In this document: positions 26,701 to 35,656 of the stretch, one piece after another
Position numbering within the stretch: position 1 is the first letter of the stretch
Layout: each line of letters begins with the position of its first letter
Assembly (NCBI GenBank): GCA_002633005.1
Contig: NMRA01000028.1
Span: 870,764-926,228 of the forward strand
Direction of reading: 5' to 3'
Source: Phoronis australis
Taxonomy: Eukaryota; Phoronida; Phoronidae
DNA: 55,465 nt
Program-made: the position numbers and the translations under genes
The notes under the pieces: generated by a model
Database searches by the model: none
Seen by the model: only the letters and a program-made list of their open reading frames with translations
What the model was told of the DNA's origin: nothing

Positions 26701-29700
26701 CAGGGCTGGAGTCATGCAGAGAGACTAGCAGCCCTAGATGACCTCATTAGCGTGTGCGAAGCAACTCAAGTGCGTCACATGATGGCCGTAATAGAACCTC
26801 AGTTTCAGAGAGACTTCATATCTTTACTTCCCAAAGAGGTGAGTATGTGCACCTGAAACAAGCACTTTTGATATACACCAACCCCTAAACTCCTCCTTGC
26901 ATTGCATAATTTGTATACTGAATAATGTTTCATTATTATTATTATTATGGCAACCCCTTAAAAGACATGGATGAATTGCATTTTCTTCCAAGTAGTTAAC
27001 ATAAAGTTATAAATCAAAGCAATACCCTTGAGATGCCAACAAGTAAGGATCGATATCACGATCGTTTGTTGTATATGGGAAGAAGAGATGAGTCATGGTG
27101 CATATTGTGGTTCCATCTTTATGGTCATCACACATTGAGCGTAGCACACTTGCACACTCCAGTCTGCATGAGCCTGACCTTTGACCTTTGACCCTGTTTC
27201 AGCTGGCACTGTACGTGCTGTCTTTCCTGGAACCACGTGACCTGCTGAAAGCTGCACAGACTTGTCAGTACTGGCGAACATTAGCGGAGGACAACTTACT
27301 GTGGCGAGAGAAATGTCGAGAGGAGGTTATTGACGACATACTCGTCTATGGACGAAAGAGGTCAAGATCATCGCCAATTGGTCGCAGTCCATGGAAGAGT
27401 CTATACATGCGGCAACATCAGATAGAGCAGAACTGGAGATCAGGCACAATACGCAGTCCAAAGGTTAGTATACTCATTCAATTCAGAGTGTGTCATTTAG
27501 GATGTATTGTAATTAATGTAGGATCCTTGGAAATGTCCAAATTCAGCTAATTTCGGAATGTATCTCGGTAATGGCTGATCAGATTTTATTGAAACTTTCA
27601 CTATGCTTTACACACTGTTCTCCATTTGTTTTTAAATGTTCTACTTTTGCATGAGGATCTATCAAAAATGGGACTTTTATGATTATCATGAAGAAACTCG
27701 AAAGTTGCACAAGAAAATGAAAATAATACTTTAGAACCCTATATAAGAGTGTCTTTGAGGTTTCATCTTGAACATTTATCAAATGCAATTTGGTTGTTAT
27801 GGATACCATTGTTTTGGCTACCATTCTATGTATCCTTTTTACTAAATCTTAGTAAAAAGACAAGGTCATGTAATCCAATCAACGGGCGATTAGTGAAGTC
27901 ACACATCAAATTCCATAGGCTCGTTTTTCAGAAAACGTCTACTTTTTGCGAGATAAAATTTAAAGTTTTTATAGATATTTGGCTAAATACATACTTGTCA
28001 ATAAAATCCAACATGACCATAAAGTAGTAGTGCCCTCACCTGTGTAGTAGCCAACTAAAGTAGCAGTACCCTAACCTTCTGTGTAGTAGCCAACTAAAGT
28101 AGCAGTACCCTTACCTTCTGCGTAATAGCCAACTACTGTAGTTATGTAGTACTCTTACCTTCTGTGTAATAGCCAACTAAAGTAGTAGTATCCTTACCTT
28201 CTGTGTAGTAGCCAACTAAAGTAGCAGTACCCTTACGTTCTGTGTAATAGCCAACTAAAGTAGCAGTACCCTCACCTTCTGTGTAATAGCCAGCTTTTGA
28301 TTTAGACTACTTATTGTTATAAAATCAATCTCATCTTGTTCCTTATGCGGATTAGAAATGATTCTCGATTTGAGTAAAACTGACATGTTCATTAAACTGC
28401 TTGTCACTGCGGGTTAGTTTCAGTTGCCAAGACTATATGGCCATCGGGGGAGATGCAGGCTATTTATTGTAACAAACATCACTTTAAACTAANGTGTAAT
28501 AGCCAACTAAAGTAGCAGTACCCTTACCTGTGTAATAGCCAACTAAAGTAGTAGTGCCCTCACCTGTGTAATAGCCAACTAAAGTAGTAGTGCCCTCACC
28601 TGCGTAATAGCCAACTAAAGTAACAGTACCCTTACCTTCTGTGTAATAGCCAACTAAAGTAGCAGTACCCTCACTTTCTGTGTAACAGCCAACTAAAGTA
28701 ACAGTACCCTAACCTTCTGTGTAGTAGCCAACTAAAGTAGCAGTACCCTTACCTTCTGCGTAATAGCCAACTACTGTAGTAGTACTCTTACCTTCTGTGT
28801 AATAGCCAACTAAAGTAGTAGTATCCTTACCTTCTGTGTAGTAGCCAACTAAAGTAGCAGTACCCTTACGTTCTGTGTAATAGCCAACTAAAGTAGCAGT
28901 ACCCTCACCTTCTGTGTAATAGCCAGCTTTTGATTTAGACTACTTATTGTTATAAAATCAATCTCATCTTGTTCCTTATGCGGATTAGAAATGATTCTCG
29001 ATTTGAGTAAAACTGACATGTTCATTAAACTGCTTGTCACTGCGGGTTAATTTCAGTTGCCAAGACTATATGGCCATCGGGGGAGATGCAGGCTATTTAT
29101 TGTAACAAACATCACTTTAAACTAAAGATAGGAAAGTTCTTACACTGCTTTGGAAGAGCAAATACGCCTGTGGAGAAAGTTGGTGTTTTTAACTGCATAA
29201 CTGCATAATGGTTTTATTTATGGATGTGCTCGACTTCATATATGTGTATGTATGGTTGTATTCAACGATTGCCTTCAGTAAATAACATCAAGCAAAAAGT
29301 CAGGAATTTCCTTGCATAATGAGAGTCTTTGTGCAAAGGATGTCATTTTTCACGATTTCCTAATTTTGCATGACCTCTTGTTTCCTGAAGATGGTATTTC
29401 TTCTTACAATGTTCAACAAAAGACTAGGTCTTATTAGCAAGTAGGTCAGTAATTGTGTTTTTTTTGCAGATTCTAAAAGGTCACGATGACCATGTCATCA
29501 CATGTCTAGAGTTCAGTGGAAGTAGAATAGTCAGTGGCAGTGATGACAATACACTCAAAGTATGGTCGGCCATCACGGGCAAGGTAAGTGTCACCATGGA
29601 TGGCTGCCATGGAATCATTTGTTCAAGTAGATGTTGGCCTGTTAAAAGTGAGTGGGTGGATTGCTGCTATGTGAACAGTTGTTCAAATAGATGTTGGCAT

Positions 29701-32700
29701 GTTAAAGGTGAGTGTCTGGGTAGATAGCTACTTTTTGAACAACTGTTCAAGTAGATGTTGTCCTTTAAGGGGCCATTAATAACCGTTTTTGACGATGCTC
29801 TTCCCAATTCTGTTACCTCCTTTTATTATGCGCCCTGGCTTCTGGCGTCCGCTGCTCTATCTCCAAAACCCTTTGACATACGTTCATGAAATTTGGCACA
29901 TATGTTCCATTCATGAATGGGACGGCATGTGCGAACTTTCGGACGGATCCGACTACCGGTGTGCCCCCTAGTGGCAATTTTAGTTTTTTACGCTTACCTT
30001 TGTATCTTCAAAAGTCCTGAACGGATTTTCATGAAATTTGGTATGTAGGCACCTAGTAGTGAGATGACGCTATCCTGCCGTTTTCGGATGGATTCGACAT
30101 AGTTTGCGCCACCTAGTGGCCATTTTTACTGTTTTCGAGTCTGTTTTTGTGCTTCCACCCCTCTATCAACCAAACCGCTCAAAGGATGATTGTGAAAATT
30201 GGCATGTATGTGCTTACTATGTAGAGGACGGTTGACGATGATTTTCCGACGATTTCGACTACTGTGGCGCCTCCTAGTGGCAGTTTTGTTTTTTTTGCGC
30301 CTATGGCTGTATCTCCTAAACCGTTCGCAGGATCTTTACGAAATTGTGTAAGTATATTTATATGATGTTAACAACGGAAGATGACGACTTTTGGACGGAT
30401 CCGACTACCGGTGTGCCCCCTAGTGGCAATTTTAATTTTTTTACGCTTACCTTTGTATCTTCACAAGTCCTTATTGGATTTTCATGAAATTTGGTATGTA
30501 GGCACCTATTAGTGAGATGACGCTATCCTCCCGTTTTCAGATGGATTCGACATAGTTTGCGCCACCTAGTGGCCATTTTTAGTGTTTTCGAGTCTGTTTT
30601 TGTGCGTCCACCCCTCTATCAACCAAACCGCTCAAAGGATGATTGTGAAAATTGGCATGTATATGCTTACTATGTAGAGGACGGTTGACGATGATTTTCC
30701 GACGATTTCGACTACTGTGGCGCCTCCTAGTGGCAGTTTTTTTTTTTTTGCGCCTATGGCTGTATCTCCTAAACCGTTCGCAGGATCTTTACGAAATTGT
30801 GTAAGTATATTTATATGATGTTAACAACGGAAGATGACGACTTTTGGACGGATCCGACTACCGGTGTGCCCCCTAGTGGCAATTTTAGTTTTTTACGCTT
30901 ACCTTTGTATCTTCAAAAGTCCTGAACGGATTTTCATGAAATTTGGTATGTAGGCACCTATTAGTGAGATGACGCTATCCTCCCGTTTTCAGATGGATTC
31001 GACATAGTTTGCGCCACCTAGTGGCCATTTTTACTGTTTTCGAGTCTGTATTTTTGGTCCACTCCTCTATCAACCAAACCGCTCAAAGGATGATTGTGAA
31101 AATTGGTGTGTATGTGCTTACTATATGGAAGACAGCTGACAATGATTTTCAGACGATTTGGACTTCTGTGGCGCCTCCTAGTGGCAGTTTTGTTTTTTTG
31201 CACCCATGGCTGTATCTCCCAAACCGTTTGCAGGATCTTTACTAAATTTAGCAAGTGTATTTATGTGATGTTGACAACGGACGATGACGACTTTAGGATG
31301 ATTCTGACTACCGGTATGTCTCTAGTGGCAATTTTAGTATTTGCCTCTAGTGGCAATTTTGGTATTTTACATTGACCTCTGTATTTTCATAGGTCTTCAG
31401 GTGTATACTTTGTGTTACTTCGTGACTATGAAGGAAAAGTTCCAAGTAGAAATTTGTTTCTGGCATTCTAATGCTGTGCTCGTATGTTGGTAAATTTGTT
31501 TTTAATTCTTTCTGTGGTGCTTTAAGCAACTGGTGTATAGGATGTGCTTGTATTATGAAGATTACTCACATTTTGCCCCTAGCCTATTGAGGAGACAATG
31601 ACCATGCCTTTCCATTTTGCAAAGTACAACATACTACATATATGCCCTCTACTGGCCACTTTATGGTACCAATAAACAACCCTAGAAGGATACCGTATGC
31701 GGTGCAATTGTGGGCGCATTTCAACGCTCTGCGTTGTTCTTGTTGTATATTCTGCTGTACTGTTTTAGCTTCAGTAGTCAGGTTCATTAGGTTAGTCTTA
31801 GTGTTCCTTGCATTATTCATTTTTATCACTTTGAATTTCACTCCCGTACCTGGAGTTTTTACTTATATCAGAACAGTTGTTGTTATAGTATACTTTGTAT
31901 TGGTTATTCATTATATCCACTGTGCGTCTGTGGTGAATTAAAAATACTTAGAACTCCTGACTATTCAAAAGTGATTCCAAGTGGTATTGCATTTTTCAAG
32001 TAATGCTGGTCCTAAAGTTTTCAAATCACTGTACTGATTAGAGTTGTAGGGAATTACCTTATTATAATGTTTGGTGATAATTATGCTGTTACGGATTATC
32101 AATCATAAACACAGGCTCTTTTTTATTACTAACTTAAAAGTGATGGTTTGGTTATTTAGTTTATTATGCTATGGTCACCATGTCTGAGATGTCCATTTGA
32201 TTGGTCAGTATGTAATCCTGAGTCATCCATTTCAGTGCTTGCGTACTCTAGTGGGTCACACAGGTGGTGTGTGGTCGTCGCAGATGTGTGGTCACACAAT
32301 AGTCAGCGGCTCCACTGACCGCACACTCAAGGTGTGGAATGCCGACACCGGTCAGTGTGTACATACCCTCTATGGTCATACGTCCACTGTCAGATGTATG
32401 CATCTTTACACGAGCAAGTAAGTTAGCTACAGTTACCTTTAATTAATGAATGCCACTTAATAACACTGTCATTCTTACATCTGCCAACTATACACCATCT
32501 CATCACCACCTTAAAGGGATTTTAGGAGGTTAAAATTTTGGACTTTTGAATTATCTTTGGTGAGAATAACTAATTTCTACACCTTGTTGATGTCATTTAA
32601 GGCTAAAGTCTGGACTCTGTTGTTTTCATCTTTGTATTGGAAGCGAGATAGTGAGCTGTGTTGCTTGTTCAATCCTGAACAATTGTCTTTACACAGTTTT

Positions 32701-34610
32701 GTATCCACTTTCAAATCATTTTTACCTTCATAATCTCCTGGACAAGTTGTGTACTAAGGCTGTAGATTGTAATTTAAAAAGATTAATAAAATTGCAAATT
32801 TAGTATGTCCATACTAAATTTACAAAAGTCAGTTGTGTTGATTTGTCATTGATGTGGAAGAAATGAAGAGGCTGTGAAATGTTTGTGCCTACCTCTTCAC
32901 CTGCCTCTTTAATAAACAGTCCTGTTTCATGGGTATGATTTCTTACTTTTTCAGAGTGGTTAGTGGGTCACGTGATGCCACTTTGCGCCTGTGGGACATC
33001 GATACAGGTCAGTGCCTGCACGTATTAATGGGCCATGTAGCAGCAGTCAGGTGCGTCCAGTACGATGGCCGGAGAGTAGTCAGTGGAGCCTACGACTACT
33101 CAGTCAAGATCTGGGACCCAGAGAGTGAGACATGCCTCCATACTCTGCAGGGACACACAAACAGGGTCTACTCACTACAGGTGGGCAGAAATTAATTAAT
33201 TTGCATTCAAATTTGCACAACTTACATGACATGGCTCTTTCTATGAGGGGTTACCAATGCAATGCTAATCAGGTCAAGCTTAAATCGCAAACTTGTAAAT
33301 GCAATAACTGCAGGTAGTGACAGTGATCTGTTTAGTCCAAGGTGTTATGGTGTGAAACTAGGAGCGCTAACGTGCTGGATTAAGAAAAAGAAACAAAGGG
33401 TTCCACCCAAAACATGAACTGAAACTATGGTTTTCTAACATGGCACTTTGTGGAGCTTGTAGTCATCATATCAAGTTTACACGATGATACAGGGGGTCAC
33501 GTCTTGTGTCATTGTTCAGTATAGGTGTTGAGTGGCATGAAATTCTTTGCCTTTCAGTTTGATGGTGTACACATAGTCAGTGGTTCACTGGACACATCCA
33601 TCCGTGTGTGGGATGTAGAGACAGGCAACTGTCTACATACACTTATAGGTCACCAGTCATTGACTAGTGGCATGGAGTTGAAGGACAATATACTGGTGTC
33701 TGGCAATGCTGACTCTACAGTGAAAGTGTGGGATATCAGGACAGGGCAGTGTCTACAGACATTACAAGGTAAGTATGATGAACTGTAGTGGGACCACAAT
33801 GTACGGGTGGTCGGATTATGCTGAACTGTTGTGGGACCACAATGTACTGTTGTCTGGAATATGATGAATTATGGTGGGAACACAATGTATTGTTGTCTGG
33901 AATATGATGAATTATGGTGGGAACACAATGTATTGTTGTCTGGAATATGATGAATTATGGTGGGAACACAATATACACATGTCTGACATTGTTCACTGTA
34001 TATTTAGTGAAGGTGTTTGAGATCTAGACAACACGGTGTCTAGAGACAGTACCAGGTAGGTATGATATACAGTAATGGGAACATAACTTAAATGATGGTA
34101 CATTTTAGTGTTGACTGAGCTAGAATTTGTGGGAAGTATGGCATTGTTAAACATTTCCTAAATAAAATCTCCTGTTGAAAGGTGTTTCGCTGTTCCTGGA
34201 TTTGACTAGTACCATATGCTTATAGTTACAAACAAACAAACGGTATCAGTATTGACATTTACAAATCGTACTACAGAACAGAATGGTGGGTCAGTTGTTA
34301 AGACTGCTGCTATTTCATTGCAGGCCCTAACAAACACCAGAGTGCTGTGACCTGCCTACAGTTCAACAAGAAGTTTGTGATCACGTCCAGCGATGATGGT
34401 ACGGTGAAGATCTGGGACCTAAAGACGGGCGACTTCCTACGTAACTTGGTGGCGCTGGATAGTGGGGGTAGTGGTGGCGTTGTGTGGAGGGTAAGGAGCA
34501 ATAACACCAAGCTTGTATGTGCAGTAGGGTCCCGCAATGGCACTGAGGAGACTAAGCTGCTTGTGTTGGACTTTGATGCAGAGGAGCCATTGAAGATCAG
34601 TAAAATATGA
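13406..34610 (+). CDS. FBXW7: FBXW7 (F-box/WD40 ubiquitin-ligase receptor) with N-terminal helix-hairpin-helix, whole coding span, 12 exons
   Basis: Substrate receptor of an SCF (SKP1-CUL1-F-box) ubiquitin ligase; in other animals it binds phosphodegrons of proteins such as cyclin E, MYC and NOTCH. Joining 13406-13513, 21447-21580, 21895-22249, 24571-24668, 25243-25351, 26704-26838, 27203-27463, 29470-29583, 32236-32417, 32955-33180, 33558-33768 and 34324-34610 gives 2220 nt, an exact frame of 739 residues plus stop (human alpha isoform 707). All junctions are GT-AG and all phases match. Order: double HhH (about 1-65), low-complexity acidic/Ser region (81-199), MKRK and KR-rich nuclear-type basic patches (200-250), dimerisation helix region (about 255-300), F-box (about 304-350), eight WD40 blades (about 402-730). 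From residue 256 on, identity to human is very high by eye. The N-terminal 200 residues are the divergent part. The start is the only ATG in frame after a stop that lies 9 nt upstream. Identification is certain; attachment of the HhH exons rests on phase and sequence logic only. Confidence 0.95.
13479..14063 (+). repeat. 40-bp minisatellite made of FBXW7 exon 1 end plus splice donor
   Basis: The last ~35 nt of exon 1 and its donor form the first unit of a tandem array with a period close to 40 bp (some units 37). About 14 further units follow, each similar to the exon end (GGCCAAGGCTGAGG ... GACTAGGAAG). GGTAAG-type donors are retained at 13554, 13594, 13634, 13671, 13708, 13748, 13788, 13828, 13865, 13982 and 14022; at least two units have lost the GT (near 13913 and 13953). 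The exon supplies the functional copy at the left edge. Reading through the first donor meets TGA within seven codons, so using any later donor would truncate the protein. Confidence 0.9.
14738..14770. repeat. (GAT)n microsatellite
   Basis: About eleven ATG/GAT trinucleotides in tandem. Confidence 0.95.
14890..15043. mobile_element. MITE, 154 bp with perfect 16-bp terminal inverted repeats
   Basis: CCGTAAACTCGCGGGT at 14890-14905 and its exact complement at 15028-15043. The interior, with GGTCAATTTTCGGTTTAAAG and CACCCACTGCTTAGGTAAT, matches a decayed copy at about 14480-14590. Confidence 0.85.
18609..20093. mobile_element. Non-autonomous element built of ~150-bp repeats, copy 1
   Basis: ATGCGCCCACA at 18609-18619 is exactly complemented by TGTGGGCGCAT at 20083-20093. 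Next to the left end is a hairpin (GCGCCCACATATTTATATGTGGACGC region) and a TCCGTCCG run. The interior is a chain of three related ~150-bp monomers repeated as a ~460-bp block. Each monomer carries a GAAATTTGGYATGTA-like box, GACGATGAC or GATGACG, GGATTCGAC and CCTAGTGGC. No protein frame. Continues into an older 3' fragment to about 20710. Confidence 0.7.
20094..20710. mobile_element. Older fragment of the same ~150-bp-monomer element
   Basis: Diverged CCACCTAATGGCC, GTGCCCCCTAGTGAC and CCACCTATTGGCC boxes, ending in TCGTGGGTGCATTTCAACGC, which corresponds to the 3' end of copy 1. Confidence 0.6.
21447..21580 (+). CDS. FBXW7: FBXW7 coding exon 2: second helix-hairpin-helix
   Basis: After acceptor TTACAG at 21446, the exon encodes residues 37-81: [20 protein letters not shown], then [20 protein letters not shown] and a basic tail. 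GGF ... L ... VPGIGP is the second hairpin of a ComEA-like double HhH domain and continues exon 1 without a gap. The donor GTTTGTGAG at 21581 ends it in phase 2, which fits the next exon's acceptor. An alternative donor, GTGAGT, lies 4 nt downstream at 21585 but would put exon 3 out of frame unless paired with a shifted acceptor. Confidence 0.8.
21895..22249 (+). CDS. FBXW7: FBXW7 coding exon 3: serine/acidic linker
   Basis: Acceptor TTTGTAG at 21894, donor CAG|GTTTGTG at 22250, phases 2 in and 0 out. It encodes residues 81-199, rich in Ser, Asp, Glu, Gly and Pro, with the run [17 protein letters not shown]. Human FBXW7-alpha has a comparable acidic stretch (QSDDSSREDE, then SSPFYT) just before its MKRK patch, so this exon looks like the counterpart of the alpha-type N-terminal region. 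No folded domain is visible. Confidence 0.85.
22741..23090. repeat. 50-bp minisatellite, seven units
   Basis: GTATGTGAGTAGACTCACTG then GGTCATTGTCACTGGCTACT repeated at exact 50-bp steps from 22741, with few changes. In FBXW7 intron 3, not at a junction. Confidence 0.95.
23535..23710. repeat. ~56-bp minisatellite, three units
   Basis: GCTTGTGTCTTTACCACTCA then TGCCAGTTGTAGGCAGTAAT repeated three times, nearly identical. Confidence 0.9.
24571..24668 (+). CDS. FBXW7: FBXW7 coding exon 4: basic patch (MKRK)
   Basis: Acceptor CTGTTTCAG at 24570, donor GTAACT at 24669, phase 0 in and 2 out. Residues 200-232 contain [12 protein letters not shown] and PGKRLCR, matching human TKMKRKLDHGSEV and GKKPCK, a nuclear-localisation-like region. 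Upstream of the acceptor, at about 24475-24560, a 36-bp sequence is present about twice in tandem. Confidence 0.9.
25243..25351 (+). CDS. FBXW7: FBXW7 coding exon 5
   Basis: Acceptor ATTCATAG at 25242 and donor CAG|GTAATAG at 25352; phase 2 in, 0 out. Residues 232-268 include [20 protein letters not shown] and QTFQ, matching human QRRRITSVQPPTGLQEWLKM and FQ. This is the start of the dimerisation region that precedes the F-box. Confidence 0.93.
26704..26838 (+). CDS. FBXW7: FBXW7 coding exon 6: dimerisation helices and F-box start
   Basis: Acceptor TTTCCAG at 26703, donor GAG|GTGAGT at 26839, phase 0 both ends. Residues 269-313 end in [17 protein letters not shown], identical to the human stretch that leads into the F-box. 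The preceding helices ([20 protein letters not shown]) match the human D-domain. Confidence 0.97.
27203..27463 (+). CDS. FBXW7: FBXW7 coding exon 7: F-box
   Basis: Acceptor GTTTCAG at 27202, donor AAG|GTTAGT at 27464, phase 0 both ends. Residues 314-400 begin [20 protein letters not shown] and contain [11 protein letters not shown], the SKP1-binding F-box. The linker that packs the F-box against the propeller follows ([20 protein letters not shown]). All key hydrophobic F-box positions match human. Confidence 0.98.
27520..27960. mobile_element. Diverged interspersed element in FBXW7 intron 7
   Basis: AATGTCCAAATTCAGCTAA, then GAAACTTTCACTATG, TTTCATCTTGAACATTTATC and CATGTAATCCAATCA follow the same order as AATGTCCAAATTTAGCTAA and later boxes at 16720-17480. 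An old transposon copy; nothing coding. Confidence 0.5.
28021..28295. repeat. ~39-bp minisatellite, array 1
   Basis: TAGCCAACTAAAGTAGCAGT with ACCCTTACCTTCTGTG repeated about seven times with small changes. Confidence 0.9.
28494..28925. repeat. ~39-bp minisatellite, array 2, inside a near-identical duplication
   Basis: Same unit as 28021-28295, about eleven units. Positions 28702-29125 repeat 28064-28492 almost exactly, including ~200 bp of unique sequence after the array. The single n at 28493 sits exactly at the end of the first copy. Confidence 0.9.
29470..29583 (+). CDS. FBXW7: FBXW7 coding exon 8: WD40 blade
   Basis: Acceptor TTTTTGCAG at 29469, donor AAG|GTAAGTG at 29584, phase 0 both ends. 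Residues 401-438 carry [14 protein letters not shown] and [17 protein letters not shown], a complete WD40 repeat close to identical to human. Confidence 0.98.
29584..29768 (+). repeat. ~62-bp repeat, three units, each beginning with a donor-like GTRAGTG
   Basis: Directly after FBXW7 exon 8, three diverged units start at 29584 (the real donor, GTAAGTG), 29648 (GTGAGTG) and 29708 (GTGAGTG). Each contains TTGTTCAARTAGATGTTGG or a close variant. The array edge coincides with the exon-intron junction. Confidence 0.65.
29826..31719. mobile_element. Non-autonomous element built of ~150-bp repeats, copy 2
   Basis: In FBXW7 intron 8. It starts TTATGCGCCC, lacks the hairpin and TCCG run, then follows copy 1 at high identity, with an additional ~460-bp three-monomer block. 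It ends TGTGGGCGCAT at 31709-31719, followed by TTCAACGCTCTGCGTTG as in copy 1. Monomers end in CCTAGTGGC. Confidence 0.75.
32236..32417 (+). CDS. FBXW7: FBXW7 coding exon 9: WD40 blades with degron-contact arginines
   Basis: Acceptor ATTTCAG at 32235, donor AA|GTAAGT at 32418, phase 0 in, 2 out. Residues 439-499 include [31 protein letters not shown] and [12 protein letters not shown]. The arginines of the STDR and STVR motifs, in the blades that bind phosphodegrons in human FBXW7, are kept. Confidence 0.98.
32955..33180 (+). CDS. FBXW7: FBXW7 coding exon 10: WD40 blades
   Basis: Acceptor TTTTTCAG at 32954, donor CAG|GTGGGC at 33181, phase 2 in, 0 out. Residues 499-574 encode [20 protein letters not shown], then [20 protein letters not shown] and the next blade with [12 protein letters not shown]. 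The SGSRD arginine, in the degron-binding blade region, is present. Confidence 0.98.
33558..33768 (+). CDS. FBXW7: FBXW7 coding exon 11: WD40 blades
   Basis: Acceptor CTTTCAG at 33557, donor G|GTAAGT at 33769, phase 0 in, 1 out. Residues 575-645 encode [20 protein letters not shown] and [20 protein letters not shown], nearly identical to human. Its 3' part is partly repeated in the intron that follows. Confidence 0.98.
33769..34070 (+). repeat. Tandem units derived partly from FBXW7 exon 11 and its donor
   Basis: The intron after exon 11 holds about four units with CACAATGTACTGTTGTCTGG, which resembles the exon stretch ACAATATACTGGTGTCTGG. From about 33970 to 34060 there is a decayed copy of the exon's last ~75 nt ending in a donor-like CAG|GTAGGTATGAT; its GT is at 34056. 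I read this as a tandem duplication of the exon end plus donor that later decayed. Confidence 0.6.
34324..34610 (+). CDS. FBXW7: FBXW7 coding exon 12: last WD40 blades and stop
   Basis: Acceptor CATTGCAG at 34323, phase 1 in. It encodes residues 645-739 ([20 protein letters not shown] through [16 protein letters not shown]) and ends EEPLKISKI before TGA. Human ends in a similar LLVLDFDVDMK, so the C terminus here is a few residues longer. The 3' UTR begins at 34611 and is broken by a G-run and an assembly gap. Confidence 0.98.
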
Positions 34611-34625
34611 ATACACGTGGGTGGG

Positions 34626-34661
34626 TGGGGGGGGGGGGGGGGNNNNNNNNNNNNNNNNNNN
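34626..34661. other. G-run and 19-base assembly gap in FBXW7 3' UTR
   Basis: Seventeen G bases are followed by n at 34643-34661. The real length is unknown. Confidence 0.95.
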
Positions 34662-35411
34662 GTAAAGACACATTGAAGATACTGAGATGTAAAGACACAG
34701 AAGGACGTGCTCATTAGAGTGTCAGTATTGGAGATCAGCTAGACTCTAGGGGAGGGGGGTTATATGTATGATGCAGGGTTAGTTTTACAGTGAAAAAGAC
34801 CAGGTAGTAAGTGACACCAGTGCTGAACCCTAGATGAAGATGATCTTGCATTATCTTGGCTACTTGTGGAGTGTTATTACACTGGTGTGCTCCTGTACAG
34901 GGCTTAGTGAGGCTAGGAGTTGATGTGATAATCATGTTTTTCAGTTGACACTAGCAACCTGTCACAGGCAGTTTAAAAGTCACTCACTTCAAACTGCTTT
35001 TAGTAATGTTGTAGTATTAAATTTAGACTGAATATTAAATCAACCCAACTTGGATTTTATTTTAAGTATCTTCTTGAATGAGATATTAGTGAAAATTCAA
35101 TCATCATTCATCGGATCTCTTTGTTTTATTTGTGTCTTCAGTCAAATGTATGGCAGCTCCAACAGATATGAGTATTGTGTTGTGGGCTATACTAGTCTTC
35201 TGATGCCAGTAGTTTATAACCTGTTCACAGATTGTGTGGAGACTTGGGTTTAGTTTTAGGTTTTAGGATTGACCTATATTGTCTTCAGACTCACGAAGGT
35301 GTACCACTGACCAGATGTTCCTAATACCCAAGACTTGGCCCTGTTTCTGTATATAGCATGACTTGTCAGTAATATGTAAAAATGTTGAGATCGGACAAAA
35401 TTAGACAATGT

Positions 35412-35656
35412 AGAAGCAGTTTAAAATCAGGTAAAATATATGTTATTAAAAACATTAGCTTTCATGCCGTAATGAGTGCAGCTCTTCAACAAGTGCAAAG
35501 ACAACTGGTGCGAAAAGCTCATTGGTCTTAAATAGGTCGGTATAAATGAACTTTTGGCACCACTTGTCTTCACACCTAATGAAGAGTCACACCCATTAAG
35601 ATTTGAAAGCTTGTCTTTTTATAATGTATGTTTTTAATGGATTTTAAACTGCTTCT
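35412..35656. mobile_element. MITE, 245 bp with 17-bp perfect terminal inverted repeats
   Basis: AGAAGCAGTTTAAAATC at 35412-35428 and its exact complement at 35640-35656. TTAAAAACAT-type sequence is also mirrored further in. No coding capacity. Confidence 0.85.

Noticed and set aside
31018-31254. Open frames inside the ~150-bp-monomer element (both strands)
   Set aside because: The frames come from repeated monomers, differ between copies and match no transposase.
34310-34714. 134-codon minus-strand open frame crossing the n gap
   Set aside because: It is antisense to FBXW7 exon 12 and runs through unknown bases and a G-run.
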